Position numbers and translations under genes: made by a program. A stretch of DNA of 64,000 nucleotides from Jaapia argillacea MUCL 33604 (lineage: Eukaryota; Basidiomycota; Agaricomycetes; Jaapiales; Jaapiaceae): positions 246,316 through 310,315 of the forward strand of contig KL197732.1 in the NCBI GenBank assembly GCA_000697665.1, read 5' to 3'. The notes under the pieces were generated by a model. The model worked only from the letters and a program-made list of their open reading frames with translations. It was not told where the DNA came from and ran no database searches. Shown piece by piece: positions 20,974-32,213 of the stretch (position 1 is the first letter of the stretch; the number at the start of each line of letters is the position of its first letter).

Positions 20974-23391
20974 ATGGACGACGAGACGGCTGAGATTGAG
21001 CTGGTAAGTATCCACTTCGGACATTCGAGGGCCACCTGCTCATCGGCTCTCGAAAGTTGGAGCAAAATCTGAACAAAACGCGTCAAATATCCCAGCGCAT
21101 GACATGTGAGTCAAATTGCGAGGCTCGTCTGATAAGTCAGGCTTATGTTGCAGTTTCCAGCTATCTTGACTAGCTTTGACAGCCGTCTGGTGAAGTTGGA
21201 AAAGTCTATCTTACCACTATACAACTCTACCCAGTTGCTGACGAAGCGGGCGGATAGTGAGTTGGAATAATTGGTGTTTTGGTTTGCGGTGGTTGATTGG
21301 TCGAGGTAGACATCGAAAGTGCGTTGCAGAAGATCGACGAAGTAGCGAGTAGCCAAGAGGGTATCGCAGCTGAGGAGGCTCTTATTCTTCGTGGGTGCGT
21401 TGTTTCTCAAGATTCCTGATCTGGCAGAACGTCAGCCTGTCCTTTGATCCTTACAACTGACTACTGTGCTTCCTAGACCACAATCCACCGAGCTCCATAT
21501 CTACAAGGAAGCTCTAGAGCGTCTGAATGCGAGCATCGCATTCAAGTCATCTGAGGCCGACACCCTTGACACGGTAAGTCCTGACCCTCTTTTTTTGCCA
21601 ATTGGCCCTCAAACCGTGCTTTAGGCTCGTCTCGTAGAAACAGGCGCCAAGAAGCTCACCCAACTTTACACCAAACTCGTGGCCGAAGGATCTTCAGGCA
21701 CACCCCCAACAACTTCGTCATATCAAACACTACCCTTCCCAGCCGATCTCTTGGCAACGTTACGACCACTCGTAGCCTTCCTCCGAACTCTACCATTACC
21801 TTCGACACACCCATCTCACCCCGCCGCGCCTGCAATCTTGTCCACCCTGAAAGAAGCGCAGAAGGGTTTTGCGGATATGAGAGGTAATTGGGCGAAGAAG
21901 TGTTTGGAGAGTCAAGGGAGGTGGACTGTGGAACGGGCGGAAATTTTGGATGGTGTCGCTGCTGGTAGAGAGTTTGGCACTTGGGTGGATGTCTTACTGA
22001 CCGTTGCCGAGGTATGTTTTGACGATGTTCCCCCACCGCCCTACAACCCTGACATCTCGCTTTTGCAGGACGAATATGCCCTCCTTAGCGAACTCGCTCC
22101 TCTACCGTCCCTGGTCCCATCAACCTACACAACTCTTCTAACTCCCCTGGCGGGAACCTTCAGTTCAACCCTATCTTCCTTAACCTCTCTCATCAAACGA
22201 TCTCTTCATAAATACACTTTCCTTGCTTTATCAACTTACGCCTCCCTCATCGCTTGTCAAGCACGTTGGGACGATGTGTTAACGCGAAAAGCTGATAGGA
22301 AAGAGAACGAACTTAAAGATGGGCTCCACTCTTTACGAGGAGTTTGCCTGAGAAGCTTCCCAGAGTTTATCGCTGATATCAGAGCGGCTGGGATCAGTAC
22401 ACCCAGAGCGGGGGCGTTGGACACGAATACGAATCTCGCGGATATCTCTACTTCGGTGGGTGTTATTGCAGCTTGCCAGCAATTCAGTTGGCTAATGCGG
22501 TGTCTCGTAGGCTGTCCAGTATCTCGAGAGCATCCCGGAAGTCAAGGATGCTGTTGGATCTGCGCTGCTCACCCTTGGCGATGGGAACTGGCGGATGGGA
22601 GATGGGATACAGGTTAAGAAAGGGGGAAAGCTCAGCGAAGGGGATGAGCCGATTATCATCGAACACTTTACATGCAAGTCCCTCTCTCTTCTCTTATACC
22701 TTCAGCTCGTATTCAATTGTCCGGTCTTAGATGACATCGTGAACGCGACGATCAAGACACTGATCGTTATCTCCCGGAACCAGAAAGCACCCGTCTTCGG
22801 GTCGATATTCCTCCTCAACAACATCGCGTACCTCCGTAAGCTCCTTCTAATCGAACCTCGCAAACCGGACGTCGTCACTCTCTTCTCCAAACCCACGATG
22901 GAAGCTCTAAACTCCAACTTCCGTACCGCCAAAGCTGGTTACTTCGATGCCAACTTCTCACCTTTGATGCAAGCTTTGATGGAAGATAAAGAGAAGGGAG
23001 GAGGAAAGAGCGTGACGAAAGAGAAGTTTACCAAGTTCTTTGATTTGTTCGAAGAGGTTACGGAGAGACATAGGATGGTTAAGGTGCTTGAAGATGATAA
23101 GCTTGGGAGGGAGACTGTTGTGGAGGAGGTCGTGAAGTTGGTTGTCCCCAGTTTGAGACAGTTTACGCAGAAGAATAGGGAGAAGGAGTTTAGCAAGAGT
23201 GAGTGTTTCTTACCGAACATGTGACCGGCAAACTGACTTTACACGAACTACGCGTAGACCCCCAGAAGTGTGCGTTAATTCTCTATCTCTATCTTCTCTC
23301 ACCGTCAGCTTATTTTTTTCCCTTCTTCGACCCAGATATCAAGATGTCCCCAGACGAAGTGGAGGCGCAGATAAGGAGCTTCTACAAGTAA
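20974..23391 (+). CDS. EXO70: exocyst complex component Exo70
   Basis: Eleven exons: 20974..21003, 21057..21105, 21161..21256, 21310..21394, 21477..21573, 21625..22011, 22069..22455, 22511..22673, 22731..23198, 23258..23269 and 23336..23391, giving 609 residues, the usual size. Exo70 tethers secretory vesicles at the plasma membrane and binds PI(4,5)P2 through its C-terminus. Family features are LTKRADNIESALQKIDEV near the N-terminus, SIFLLNNIAYLRKLLL in the middle and an end reading NPQKYIKMSPDEVEAQIRSF. Oddities: exon 10 is only 12 nt, and the intron 22674..22730 uses a GC donor (GCAAGT); because it is 57 nt without a stop, an unspliced form would stay in frame. Confidence 0.92.
22674..22730 (+). 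other. candidate GC-AG intron in EXO70
   Basis: The exon ends ACAT and the intron begins GCAAGT, a standard GC-donor consensus, ending CTTAG. Removing it joins EHFT to YDIVNAT; keeping it inserts 19 residues without a stop. Confidence 0.6.
23258..23269 (+). other. 12-nt micro-exon of EXO70
   Basis: Bounded by a CGTAG acceptor and a GTGCGT donor, it supplies most of NPQKY. Together with flanking exons it restores the NP.KYIK block characteristic of the Exo70 C-terminus; without it the frame is lost. Confidence 0.8.
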
Positions 23392-23566
23392 CGACGTGCA
23401 TTCTTTGGAACTTTTGCAAGGAGCTCCGCCCTTTCCTGCGTTGTCGTCGATGCAGGAAGCTAGATCTTTGCTAGATATGTAATACCTCGCTATCGACAGG
23501 GTTGTCAACCGTGCTTAGAGCACATTGTCCTGCTCCTTTCCAATCGAACAAAGCGATTATCCACGA

Positions 23567-24752
23567 TCACCACAACTCTCTCCAAGAATCAAATCTCAAT
23601 GGCAAATGTCTCTCTTTTCTAATCTTCCCCTCCGGACTCTTTGAGTAGCACTTCGCGGACGCCACCCAATCGTTGCGATGGGCCGTACATGAGGGGCGGG
23701 TTCGGAAAGCTACAAGGCGCAAGGTAGCTTGGGCCGAGAAAAATGCTCGAGCAATGTGATCAGATCCTTCGGCAGGATAAACCATCCACCAAGGTGAAGT
23801 AAAATCCCTCATAGGAGGGCTATATGCAAAAGTCTCCAGATGTTTGAAGCGGGAGAGGGCGACCAGCAGGTCATCTAGTGGATGGTGTAGACCAACTCGG
23901 TCAGGCTGCAGGGAGTTCGGGTTCAACTAATGTAGAAGTAGATATCGACTACTACACACGACACACCTCGAGATGGTCCTCGTCCACGTCGATAAGGCAA
24001 AAATGTTTGAGATTTGGGACTGCTTCGGCAACCAACGATATCGCAGCGGCACCGCCAACTCCACTCAAGGACAAACTTCTGTCCCAGGAAAAAGTGACCA
24101 AGGTCTCTCGGAAGAGTCTGATAGGGATCGAATCATCAAAATCGTGGCTTTCAAGGCCGGCGTAAGAAACGTGCATCTGCTTCACCGGGCGCGGTGTGGT
24201 GAATAGTGGGAGTATAGTCGCGTTTACACAGATGGTAGTCAGATTGGGCAAGCGGGTTTCGAGGAAGGTGACGCCACTATCATATGGGACAGTATGTGTC
24301 CAATCTCTGATGCAAGGTTGTGAATCGAGAAACCGAAAGGTAGGTGGAAGGCCAAAGGCGGAGTTGTGAAAGGCACGAAGTTGGAATTGACAATCGCGAG
24401 TAAGCACCGCAAAATCCGCGAAACCTAGATAGCTTGGTTCGATGGTAAGAACACGCAGGTTATGGAGCGATGAGAGAATCTCCTGGAAAAGATTCTCGAG
24501 CGGGGATGGGGAAAGATATCTAGGCAAGAGATACAAAGTTAAAATGCGGACATGCAGCGCCAGATCATGATTGGACTTGATCGTGGGGCAAAATGAGTGC
24601 ATGTGGTGTTGTCGAAGGGTGAGATCGACGGTGTGATAGAGGAAGGGTGTGGACTCCCGGTGAAATGTTCGCGAAACCAGAGAAATTCGACACAGATCTC
24701 GGTTGTCACGCACAAAGGCGAAGATATGCGCGTACAATTCAAGAGGCAACAT
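23567..24752 (-). CDS. F-box protein, LELYSHIF family, subgroup A
   Basis: Two exons, 24752..23967 and 23926..23567, give 381 residues. The phase-0 intron is only 40 nt, the shortest in the window. The chosen ATG puts the F-box at the very N-terminus (MLPLELYAHIFAFVRDNRDL). The frame stays open upstream to an acceptor-like site near 24814, so a longer form with a separate first exon, as in the 3.2-kb gene, is possible, though no upstream ATG was found. The middle has LALHVRILTLYL and FRETLVTFSWDRSLS; the last exon has FAYSPPMRD, SPWW and ends FDSWRELW. Confidence 0.75.
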
Positions 24753-25316
24753 CGTCCTCTCGGATGTCTCGCCGCTACCAGTGGGGTATACCAAAGGAAA
24801 CGACGCTTGAGCCTAAGCGCTACTCATCAGACTTCAAGTAACGGAGACTTGGAGACCAACAACCCACCGTTTCGTCGAGGTACGCTGTGAACGGGCTTCG
24901 TTATATTCTACTGAGCTGATGCGTTTCCCCTTTACAAATGGAGACCGTTATCTTGTCTGTCTTGGTAGATATTGGTGATTGAACTGTGCGACAGCAAAGT
25001 TCATGTTGGGAACGGGTGTGAGTCGTCACGCACGTCACACGTCCCAAATTCTCTCAAAATCTGTCATCACCCCCTACTAGCCGGCTACTGCGATGATTGA
25101 GACCTGCGTCAAGTTGCACAACTAGACTTCGTAGCATATGCGTGCTAAAGTGCACACCAATGCGTACCAGTTTAGGAAGAAAGCTTGGGAGAAACAATTG
25201 AGAAGGAGTTTGGTGAGAAAGGCTCCCCAACCTCCTAGACAATAAAGTCATCGTGAAGTCCCACAATCGCAATCTCTAATTTAAAATCAATCTTATCGTA
25301 CGAGTACCAACCATGG
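24753..25316. other. intergenic, 564 bp, between two minus-strand F-box genes
   Basis: May include a 5' UTR intron of the gene ending at 24752. No repeat or other gene recognised. Confidence 0.4.
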
Positions 25317-26527
25317 TCACCAAAGCTCCCTCCAAGAATCAAACATCAGAGGGTTCTCCGCTCGTATTTCCCCCCCTAGGCTCCGGGAATAACAGCAACC
25401 GTAACTGAAGCAGGAGTTACAGCGGTGGAGTTCCTCATTACTGTCTTGCACAGCATGAGTGCGGAAAGCGACGAGATTCAACGTTGGTTGGGCGGAAAAC
25501 AATGCTTCGGCCATTTCATAGACACCTTTGGCGGAACTCGAGGTCCACCGAAATGCCTGGGCTATCTGAGCGCGGGGTGCGTACGCGAAGGTCTCCAGAT
25601 TTTTGATCAAGGAGAGGGAGTGAAGGAGAACATCGAAAGGAGGACACTGCGGGAAGCACTACTTAGATCGATGCACGGTAATTGATGATCCTACCCATTA
25701 CGCACCTCAGTAACATCGTCAGGAACATCGATGACACAGAGGTGCTTGAGATGCGGAACTTGTTCTGCAATCGATGAAATCGCGGCGGGACCTCCCACGC
25801 TGCCCCAGGACAAACTTCTGTCCCAAGAAAGGGTGGCTAATGTGTCGCGAAACGGTCCGAGAGGGATTGAGTCCTCGAGCCCCGGGTCGGCATACGAAAA
25901 CGGGTCGTAGCAAACATACAATTGTTTCACGGGGCGCGGTGTGGTAAAACATCGGAGTAGGGATGCCTCAACGCACATGGTCGTCAAATTGGGGAGGGAG
26001 TTTTCGAGGAGAGTGAGATCACGATTTGCGGCAAGATGCGTCCAGTTCGTGATGTTGGATTGTGATTTGAGAAACGGAAGATAGTCTGTCAGATGGACAT
26101 ATTTGTTGTGAAGGGTATGGAGTTGAGATCGACAGTTCCTGGTGATTCTTGTGAAGTCTTTGAAATCGTGAAGCAGTGAATCGATGGTGAGGACACGAAG
26201 GTTATGGAGAGATGTGAAAATCTCTTCAGCGAGGTCTATCGTGGATCCTTCGGAAAGATAGCCGGGTATTAAAGTCAATTCGCGAACGTGGAGCGCCAAC
26301 TCGGGGTTGGTTCTGATGATGAGACGCAACCGCTTGATTTGTCTATCTGAGTAGTCGAGGTGGATGGTGTGATAGACGAAGGGGACGGCTGCGTGGTAAA
26401 ACGCTCGGGAAACCAGACAAAGTCGGCGCAAGTATGTGTGACTATCGACGAAGGTAAAGATGTGCGAATACAACTCCACAGGTAGCGGAGGTGGTCGAGA
26501 TGTCTCGTTCATGGGGTAGTCTGACAT
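25317..26527 (-). CDS. F-box protein, LELYSHIF family, subgroup A
   Basis: Two exons, 26527..25706 and 25646..25317, with a 59-nt phase-0 intron, give 383 residues. The F-box begins at residue 15 (LPVELYSHIFTFVDSHTYLR). The intron acceptor GCAG was chosen because it joins VTE to CPPFDVLLHSLSLIKN, matching NPFDTLLHSLSLFKN in the 3.2-kb paralogue. The last exon keeps FAYAPRAQ and ends FDSWRELW, but the tryptophan motif has become FRWTS. It is a close relative of the neighbouring gene at 23.6 kb, in the same orientation. Confidence 0.8.
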
Positions 26528-26911
26528 CTCCGAGACACCGAATAGCCTATAGTGATACGATTATGGTCGGCACGCACATAGTATGGAAAATGTACTCACA
26601 CTAGTCATGGAATTGTCAATGGGGGTATGTGGTGGAGAGCCAACATGCGCCGAGGATGCCAGTACTAGTGGTTGGCGGCGATGAGTAGATATCTCGTCAC
26701 ATCAGTTGTCACTCGATTGGTAGGTAACTGAGTACCCGCAGATAAGGCTGGATGAAGACGTCTCCCATATTACCACCATGTCGAACTCCCGGTTCAAATA
26801 TCTTTATCGTCCCTCGTCTGCAGTGGTATCTGGACGATGTGCAGCAGACAACAGACATATACATACAACAGCGACAAGAATTCCCCCAAAAAATCCAATA
26901 CCGTACTCCCC
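26528..26911. other. intergenic, 384 bp
   Basis: This is upstream of the F-box gene at 26527 and downstream of the VIT/VWA gene, both on the minus strand. Nothing recognised. Confidence 0.4.
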
Positions 26912-29900
26912 TCACACAACAATATTCTCAGCCCTATTCAAAAGTATCCCAAAATCGATTGCCATACCCCCCGAACCCACATACCCATTCACAAATCCCA
27001 TGGCCTTCTCCAACAACCCACCCAATAACTCTGGCTGACCCGTCAAATGTTTCTTCAAATAAGCAACAGCCAATGCAGTAGCCCACAACGTCTCGTCGAC
27101 ATGAGGGAAGTCATTTTGACCTTGAGAACCAACGATATGACGAAGTGAGTCGATAAGTGGGAATGACCCGTCGAATGCTTGTAGACGGACGAGGCTGACT
27201 ACTTCTGTTGGGACGGGTGGAGGATCTTGAGAGTGCCGATGTCGGTTAGTGCGAGTTGATGGTTGAGGTCGAATATCGAAGGATGGAGAGGGACTTCGTT
27301 GTCGTGAGCCATCTATGGGCGAGGTTGGTTCGGAACGAAGTCTACGTCTCCGAGGTGTGGGTGTGGGTGGTGCCGACCATTCAGAGGAATGGCTTTCCAG
27401 AGAGCTCATCGTCGAAACAGTGTCGGCACTGTCATACCCATCTTCCTCTTCTCCCTCTTCCTCCTCCTCGCCGAATTCGGCTTCTTCTTCTTCATGAGCA
27501 GAAGCGGCCGACGAAGCAGACCACGCTCCAGGTAACCTCGCACTCCTTCTTGATGATCGTTGGTCAAGACCAGTCTCATCCCCACTGTACCCAAATATCC
27601 ACCCAGCTAGATAGGCCAACCCAAACCTGATATACTCTGGCAACGACGAGTTCGCGCTCTCTTCCGCATTCCTCGACCGAGCGCCAGCACCACCAGCCCT
27701 CCTCCTCCCACTAGACGACGAGTTCGACTGTCGATCAAACACACCCCGATCCACATCTTCCTCCTCGGGATCAACAGCCACAAAGCTCGTATACCGACTC
27801 GCCAACTGATACCTCTCTCCAAGTCTCACAATTGCAGCTTTCGTCAACTCATCTCTCTCCCTGGCAACCTGTGGATCGACGTTCAAAAACCCAGGAACGC
27901 CAACAACACCTTGTTTGTCTTCTTCCAACTCCGTGATAAGCCTCCGAGCCGCAAGAGTGTGGATGAGAGGTAAAGGCGATCGAGAAATTGGTTTGACCAT
28001 TGTAACTGGTACGACCATTTCGACTTGTTGATCTCCCTCACCGTCTAGTTTCCCGCGAAGGGTGACTTCTTTGGGAACATCTTCATGGGGGTTGGCGACG
28101 ATAGCGAAAACGGTGAACCGAATGCCAGGGTATATCGACGTGATGCTAGAAGGGGATTGATGAACGACCGGAATCCGAGATCTCGTCCTGGATCTACTCG
28201 TGCCCGAACCACGACGAGAAGTGCTGGGCACCTGCAAACTCGGACTCCTCGGGCTCGACACATCTTCCTCCTCCCTTACACCCCAATCAATAGTCACATC
28301 CTTGATCGAGGTTACTCTCCCCGCGTGGACCAATTTCGCACACTTCCCAAGGATACTCTCAGTCGTGACAGCCAAAAGGCAGGTACCGTTCCCTGCACGC
28401 GCTATACCTTCACACATTGCACTAGAGACTTGTTCGCCAATGCCTAGAGTGAATACACGAAGGGGTGTTGATGTGGAAGAGGAGGCAACGTGTTGGGAGA
28501 CGGTAGATATTGTATTGTCGATATCTGTTGTCTGATGAAGAGCAATGGGCTGGTAAGCAATGTGATAAAGGTAATGGAGTGAAAAACAGACCTGTCCATC
28601 TGTGAGGACGAAAGCCACTGTTGGCATTGATGTATTGCGAGAACCCAGAGCCTGATCTAAGGCCGCGCGAATCTCGGTCCCACCATAATTGGCTTCCATG
28701 CTATCAGCATACGCCGTCTATTCGACAAAAAAGTAGCAATGTGAGTGAATAAACCAAACTCCACAAAAAAAGTCGCAACGACGACTAACAGCTCGATTCA
28801 GCGTATCCTCTCCATAACCCACACTACTCTCCCAGAGCGAATCGGTCTGACTTCCAAAACTGAAAATGTTGAAGATCGTCCCTCGAGTCGGGAGCATTCT
28901 CAACAACATAACCAGAGTACCTTTGGCAGTATCAATCCGCCTGCCTCCCATACTCCCACTCCTGTCCACAAGGAAGATGTATTCTTGGGCGGGTAAAGGT
29001 GGAAGCTCGAATTTGGGTACGACAGTCAACTGGAGGGCAATCGTTTCCCTTCCATTGCCACCATTATTACTCCCTCTTGGATGTCGAGCACGTTCAGCGA
29101 AACACCTCGGAGTGTCTAATCCTTCAGCCTGCACGACCAAGACAAAATCCCTCTCCAAAAACAGAGTTGATCGGAATTTGGCAGTGGTACGACGGAAAGA
29201 GGAACGTCCGTAATGGGTTCGGTAAGGGATAAGGAGGATGGTATGTGTTGGGGATGTTACGCTTTGGATGTGGCCGGAAGTTTGGATGTCGAGAGTTATT
29301 CGGATTCGGGTGGCGGAGGAGGCGGTACTTGCGTTCTCCATTGCTGGGGGGACGTCTCCGTAACGCTCACCCACGCACATGGGCAACTGGAAACGGACTT
29401 GGTCTGGGAATTCGTCGTCCATGAGGTCCATGACGTACTAGGTGGGATTTAGAAACACAGAAGGAGGAATGGAGAAGGAGGGGCTTACAGCTAGCTTGGT
29501 AACGACGGTTTGGTGAGCACGGATTTTGCCCAGAGATATGGTGAATACTGTCATCAAATGGTGAGATCCATGTTCCAAGTGGTATCACAACACTCACCGT
29601 CATCCGAGACCCATTCGACAATAGCAGCATCCCTCCCGGCCCTCACGGCATTCTCGAAATCTTGGGTTGCTTCCTCTTTGGCCTTGCAAACCCCGACTAT
29701 CTTCCTTCCCGAGGAGGTCTCCATTTCGAATGCGCAAACGGCTGCACGAGACGGTACGGGGAAGACATACTTGGCTCGGCCTGTGCTTGAATCCGAGAGA
29801 TTGCTAAACGTTTGAGTGAGTGTCACTCGAGCTGATGCTGAACATCTATTCCATGAATTCCGCTTCCACTTATCAAACGAGAGAGAAGGAAACTCACAGT

Positions 29901-30003
29901 CAACGATTTGGACCTTTACGTCTACTTCTTCGAGTGGTAGGTGTACGAGGCCCTGTGTCTGATCTTGCGGGCGGTGGACGATACCTGCGAACTGTTGCTC
30001 CAT
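26912..30003 (-). CDS. VIT and von Willebrand factor A domain protein
   Basis: Six exons: 30003..29898, 29831..29598, 29547..29489, 29437..28790, 28717..28592 and 28531..26912, giving 930 residues (junctions near 28.6-28.7 kb could be off by one base). An N-terminal VIT domain includes SRVTLTQTFSN, AKYVFPVP and VGVCKAKEEA. A VWA domain follows with a complete metal-ion site: DRSGSM (about residue 291), GGTEI and LTDGQ. After this come basic and acidic low-complexity stretches (27.4-27.7 kb) and a C-terminal block with LQAFDGSF and LWATALAVAYLKKHL, seen in fungal and animal VIT/VWA proteins. Such proteins resemble inter-alpha-trypsin inhibitor heavy chains and the PARP4 region; the fungal role is unknown. 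No signal peptide is seen, so it is probably intracellular. Confidence 0.86.
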
Positions 30004-30433
30004 GACGCTTTAGAGCAGACAACAAAAGTCTTGGTGCAATCTGTGTCGTCCAGCATTGTGGGCAATTCTGGGCAGGACCGGGGGCGTGTCAATCATTGGT
30101 CGGGCACGAGGCAACCGGAAACGCCATGTGCAAGGAAAACATTGAAAAATTGACATAGCAACATCCCAACAATTAGAGACTTTCATTGAGTCACCCAGAC
30201 TCCAGTTCTCTCTTCGTTCCCTCCTCAATCGCTGACTTGCTCGTATCTCCTATCACTACTAAGGCTCAATTTGTCAATGAGGGATAGGTACACAGTTCTT
30301 CCAGCTCAATCTTACTGTATCTCCAGCAAGAACATTCGTGCGTTTCTCACTTTCGCGACTCCCTCGGCGCTAATTTCGATACTTACGTGGCTTCGAGCAA
30401 ACTCCACTGACCATATCTCAATTTACAGAACTT
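30004..30433. promoter_or_regulatory. divergent promoter region, VIT/VWA gene and F-box gene
   Basis: 430 bp between divergent starts. A GTGCGT donor-like site and a TTTACAG acceptor-like site just before 30434 suggest a 5' UTR intron of the F-box gene. Confidence 0.35.
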
Positions 30434-31623
30434 ATGGACAAGACACCTCCGCAACAGCTTTTACCTGTGGAGTTGTACTCGCACATCTTCGCCTTTGTTG
30501 AGGATGACCAGGATTTATGCCGACTTTCCCTCGTTTCCCGATTGTTTTATCAAGAATCTACTCCACCCCTCTATCACACCGTCGATCTCTCCATTCGAGA
30601 GAACCGAATATACTACTTCGGGCCCACCATCAGAGATAACCCTGGATTAGCTCTCCACGTCCGCGTAATGACATTAACGCTTTGGTATTTTTCGATGTCC
30701 GTACTTGAAGATCTCGTCGGTGACATCCTCGCAGCAACCCATAACCTCCGTGTCCTCACCATCGACTCGAGTCCCCGTGACTTCAAGGACTTTGCCGGAA
30801 TTACTCGGAATTGTCAATTCCGGCTATATACCTTTCATAACCATGCCATCGATCTCACAGACCACCTTCGGTTCCTGGAAGCACAACCCAACATCACAAA
30901 CTGGACTCTTACTGTGCCCCATCAGGATCGCAGTGTTCACCTCCTCGATACCCACCTCCCCAATGTGGTCACCATGTCGGTAGATGCGACGGTGCTCCGA
31001 GCTTTCACTACACCACGTCCGGTGAAACAACTCTCGATTTTTTATGATTACGATTATTCAGACGAGGGCCCAGAACTCGAACACTCGATTCCTCTGGAAG
31101 TCTTCCGCGAGACCTTGGTCACCTTTTCCTGGGATAGAACCTTGTCATATAGTGATGTGGGCGGCCCTGTAGCCATAGCTTCGATTGCGGACCAAGCTCC
31201 ATATCTCAAACATCTCTTCCTCATCGATTTGCCCGGTGATAGCGATGAGGTACGTGAACTAGGCATGTCATTGTTTGTTATTCTAACCACGAGTTCTCGT
31301 AGCCCGTTGATCATCAGTCATTCCATGTTCTACTACGCCCGCTCTCGCTCTTTAAAGACCTGGAGACTTTTGCATACGCTCCCGCAAAAGATGATACGGA
31401 TTCCTTTTGGTGGAATGTATGTTCACTCGAAGGTCCTCCCAAAGTTGCTGAAGCACTGTTCGCCGCTCAGCCAACCTTGCACCTCGTAACCTTCCAAACG
31501 TGCGACTCCGAAAACCTAGATTCGACTCTACATGAAGTCTGCTATTCAAGGAGTCCAGATGGTGAAGTAAGGGAGGAGCCGGCATCCACGTTGACGTTCG
31601 ATTCTTGGAGAGAGCTTTGGTGA
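30434..31623 (+). CDS. F-box protein, LELYSHIF family, subgroup A
   Basis: Two exons, 30434..31249 and 31303..31623, with a 53-nt phase-0 intron, give 378 residues. The F-box begins at residue 10 (LPVELYSHIFAFVEDDQDLC). The middle has LALHVRVMTLTLW and FRETLVTFSWDRTLS. The second exon, which has no ATG, reads FAYAPAKDDTDSFWW and ends FDSWRELW. It shares its upstream region with the divergent VIT/VWA gene. Confidence 0.82.
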
Positions 31624-32213
31624 TCTTTACGGATATTTATGAGACGGGGTTCGAATGGGAGAGCAAGATCCAAGGGGGCTTGGCAAATCTCAGCAGGGGA
31701 TCTGGGCGGGGAGTGCGGGTTGAGTTGCTTTGCGCTGGCGAGCGTTTCCTTTGGGGAGCTTGGACATTACGTCTCGTACGTTTTTCTGTTCTTCCGTCTC
31801 TGTTCTCCAACGTATGTTACGACCAAACACGTCCTCTAAGCCGTATCGCGATACCCTTATTTCTCGGCGTTTCAATTTTGAACCGACTTGCATCCCAAAA
31901 CGGAACTACTTCAACCCTTCCTCCATCGGCATTATCGACCGTTCCTCTGACCTCAGGCTTAGGACGGCAGAAGGACAAGATGTACGTGATACCCTTCCTG
32001 CCGCACGAAGATAAAACGACTAAAGGAAGGGGGCCGAACGTAATGCCGGAAAACACTAGGAAATACCCCATGACCCAACTTGGGACACCGGTACACCAAT
32101 GCTAAAGTCAGCCTGGCTTGGGAAGAGCAACCCTGCTGCACTTGTAGCTATTTATGTCGGCCATCACCTGAATGCACCCGCCAGCGAAGATTGCCCATTT
32201 CACTCTCCCTGCG
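31624..32213. other. intergenic, 590 bp
   Basis: Open frames on both strands are short and lack family resemblance. An ATG at 32172 is in frame with the transporter and could lengthen it by 14 residues. Confidence 0.4.
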
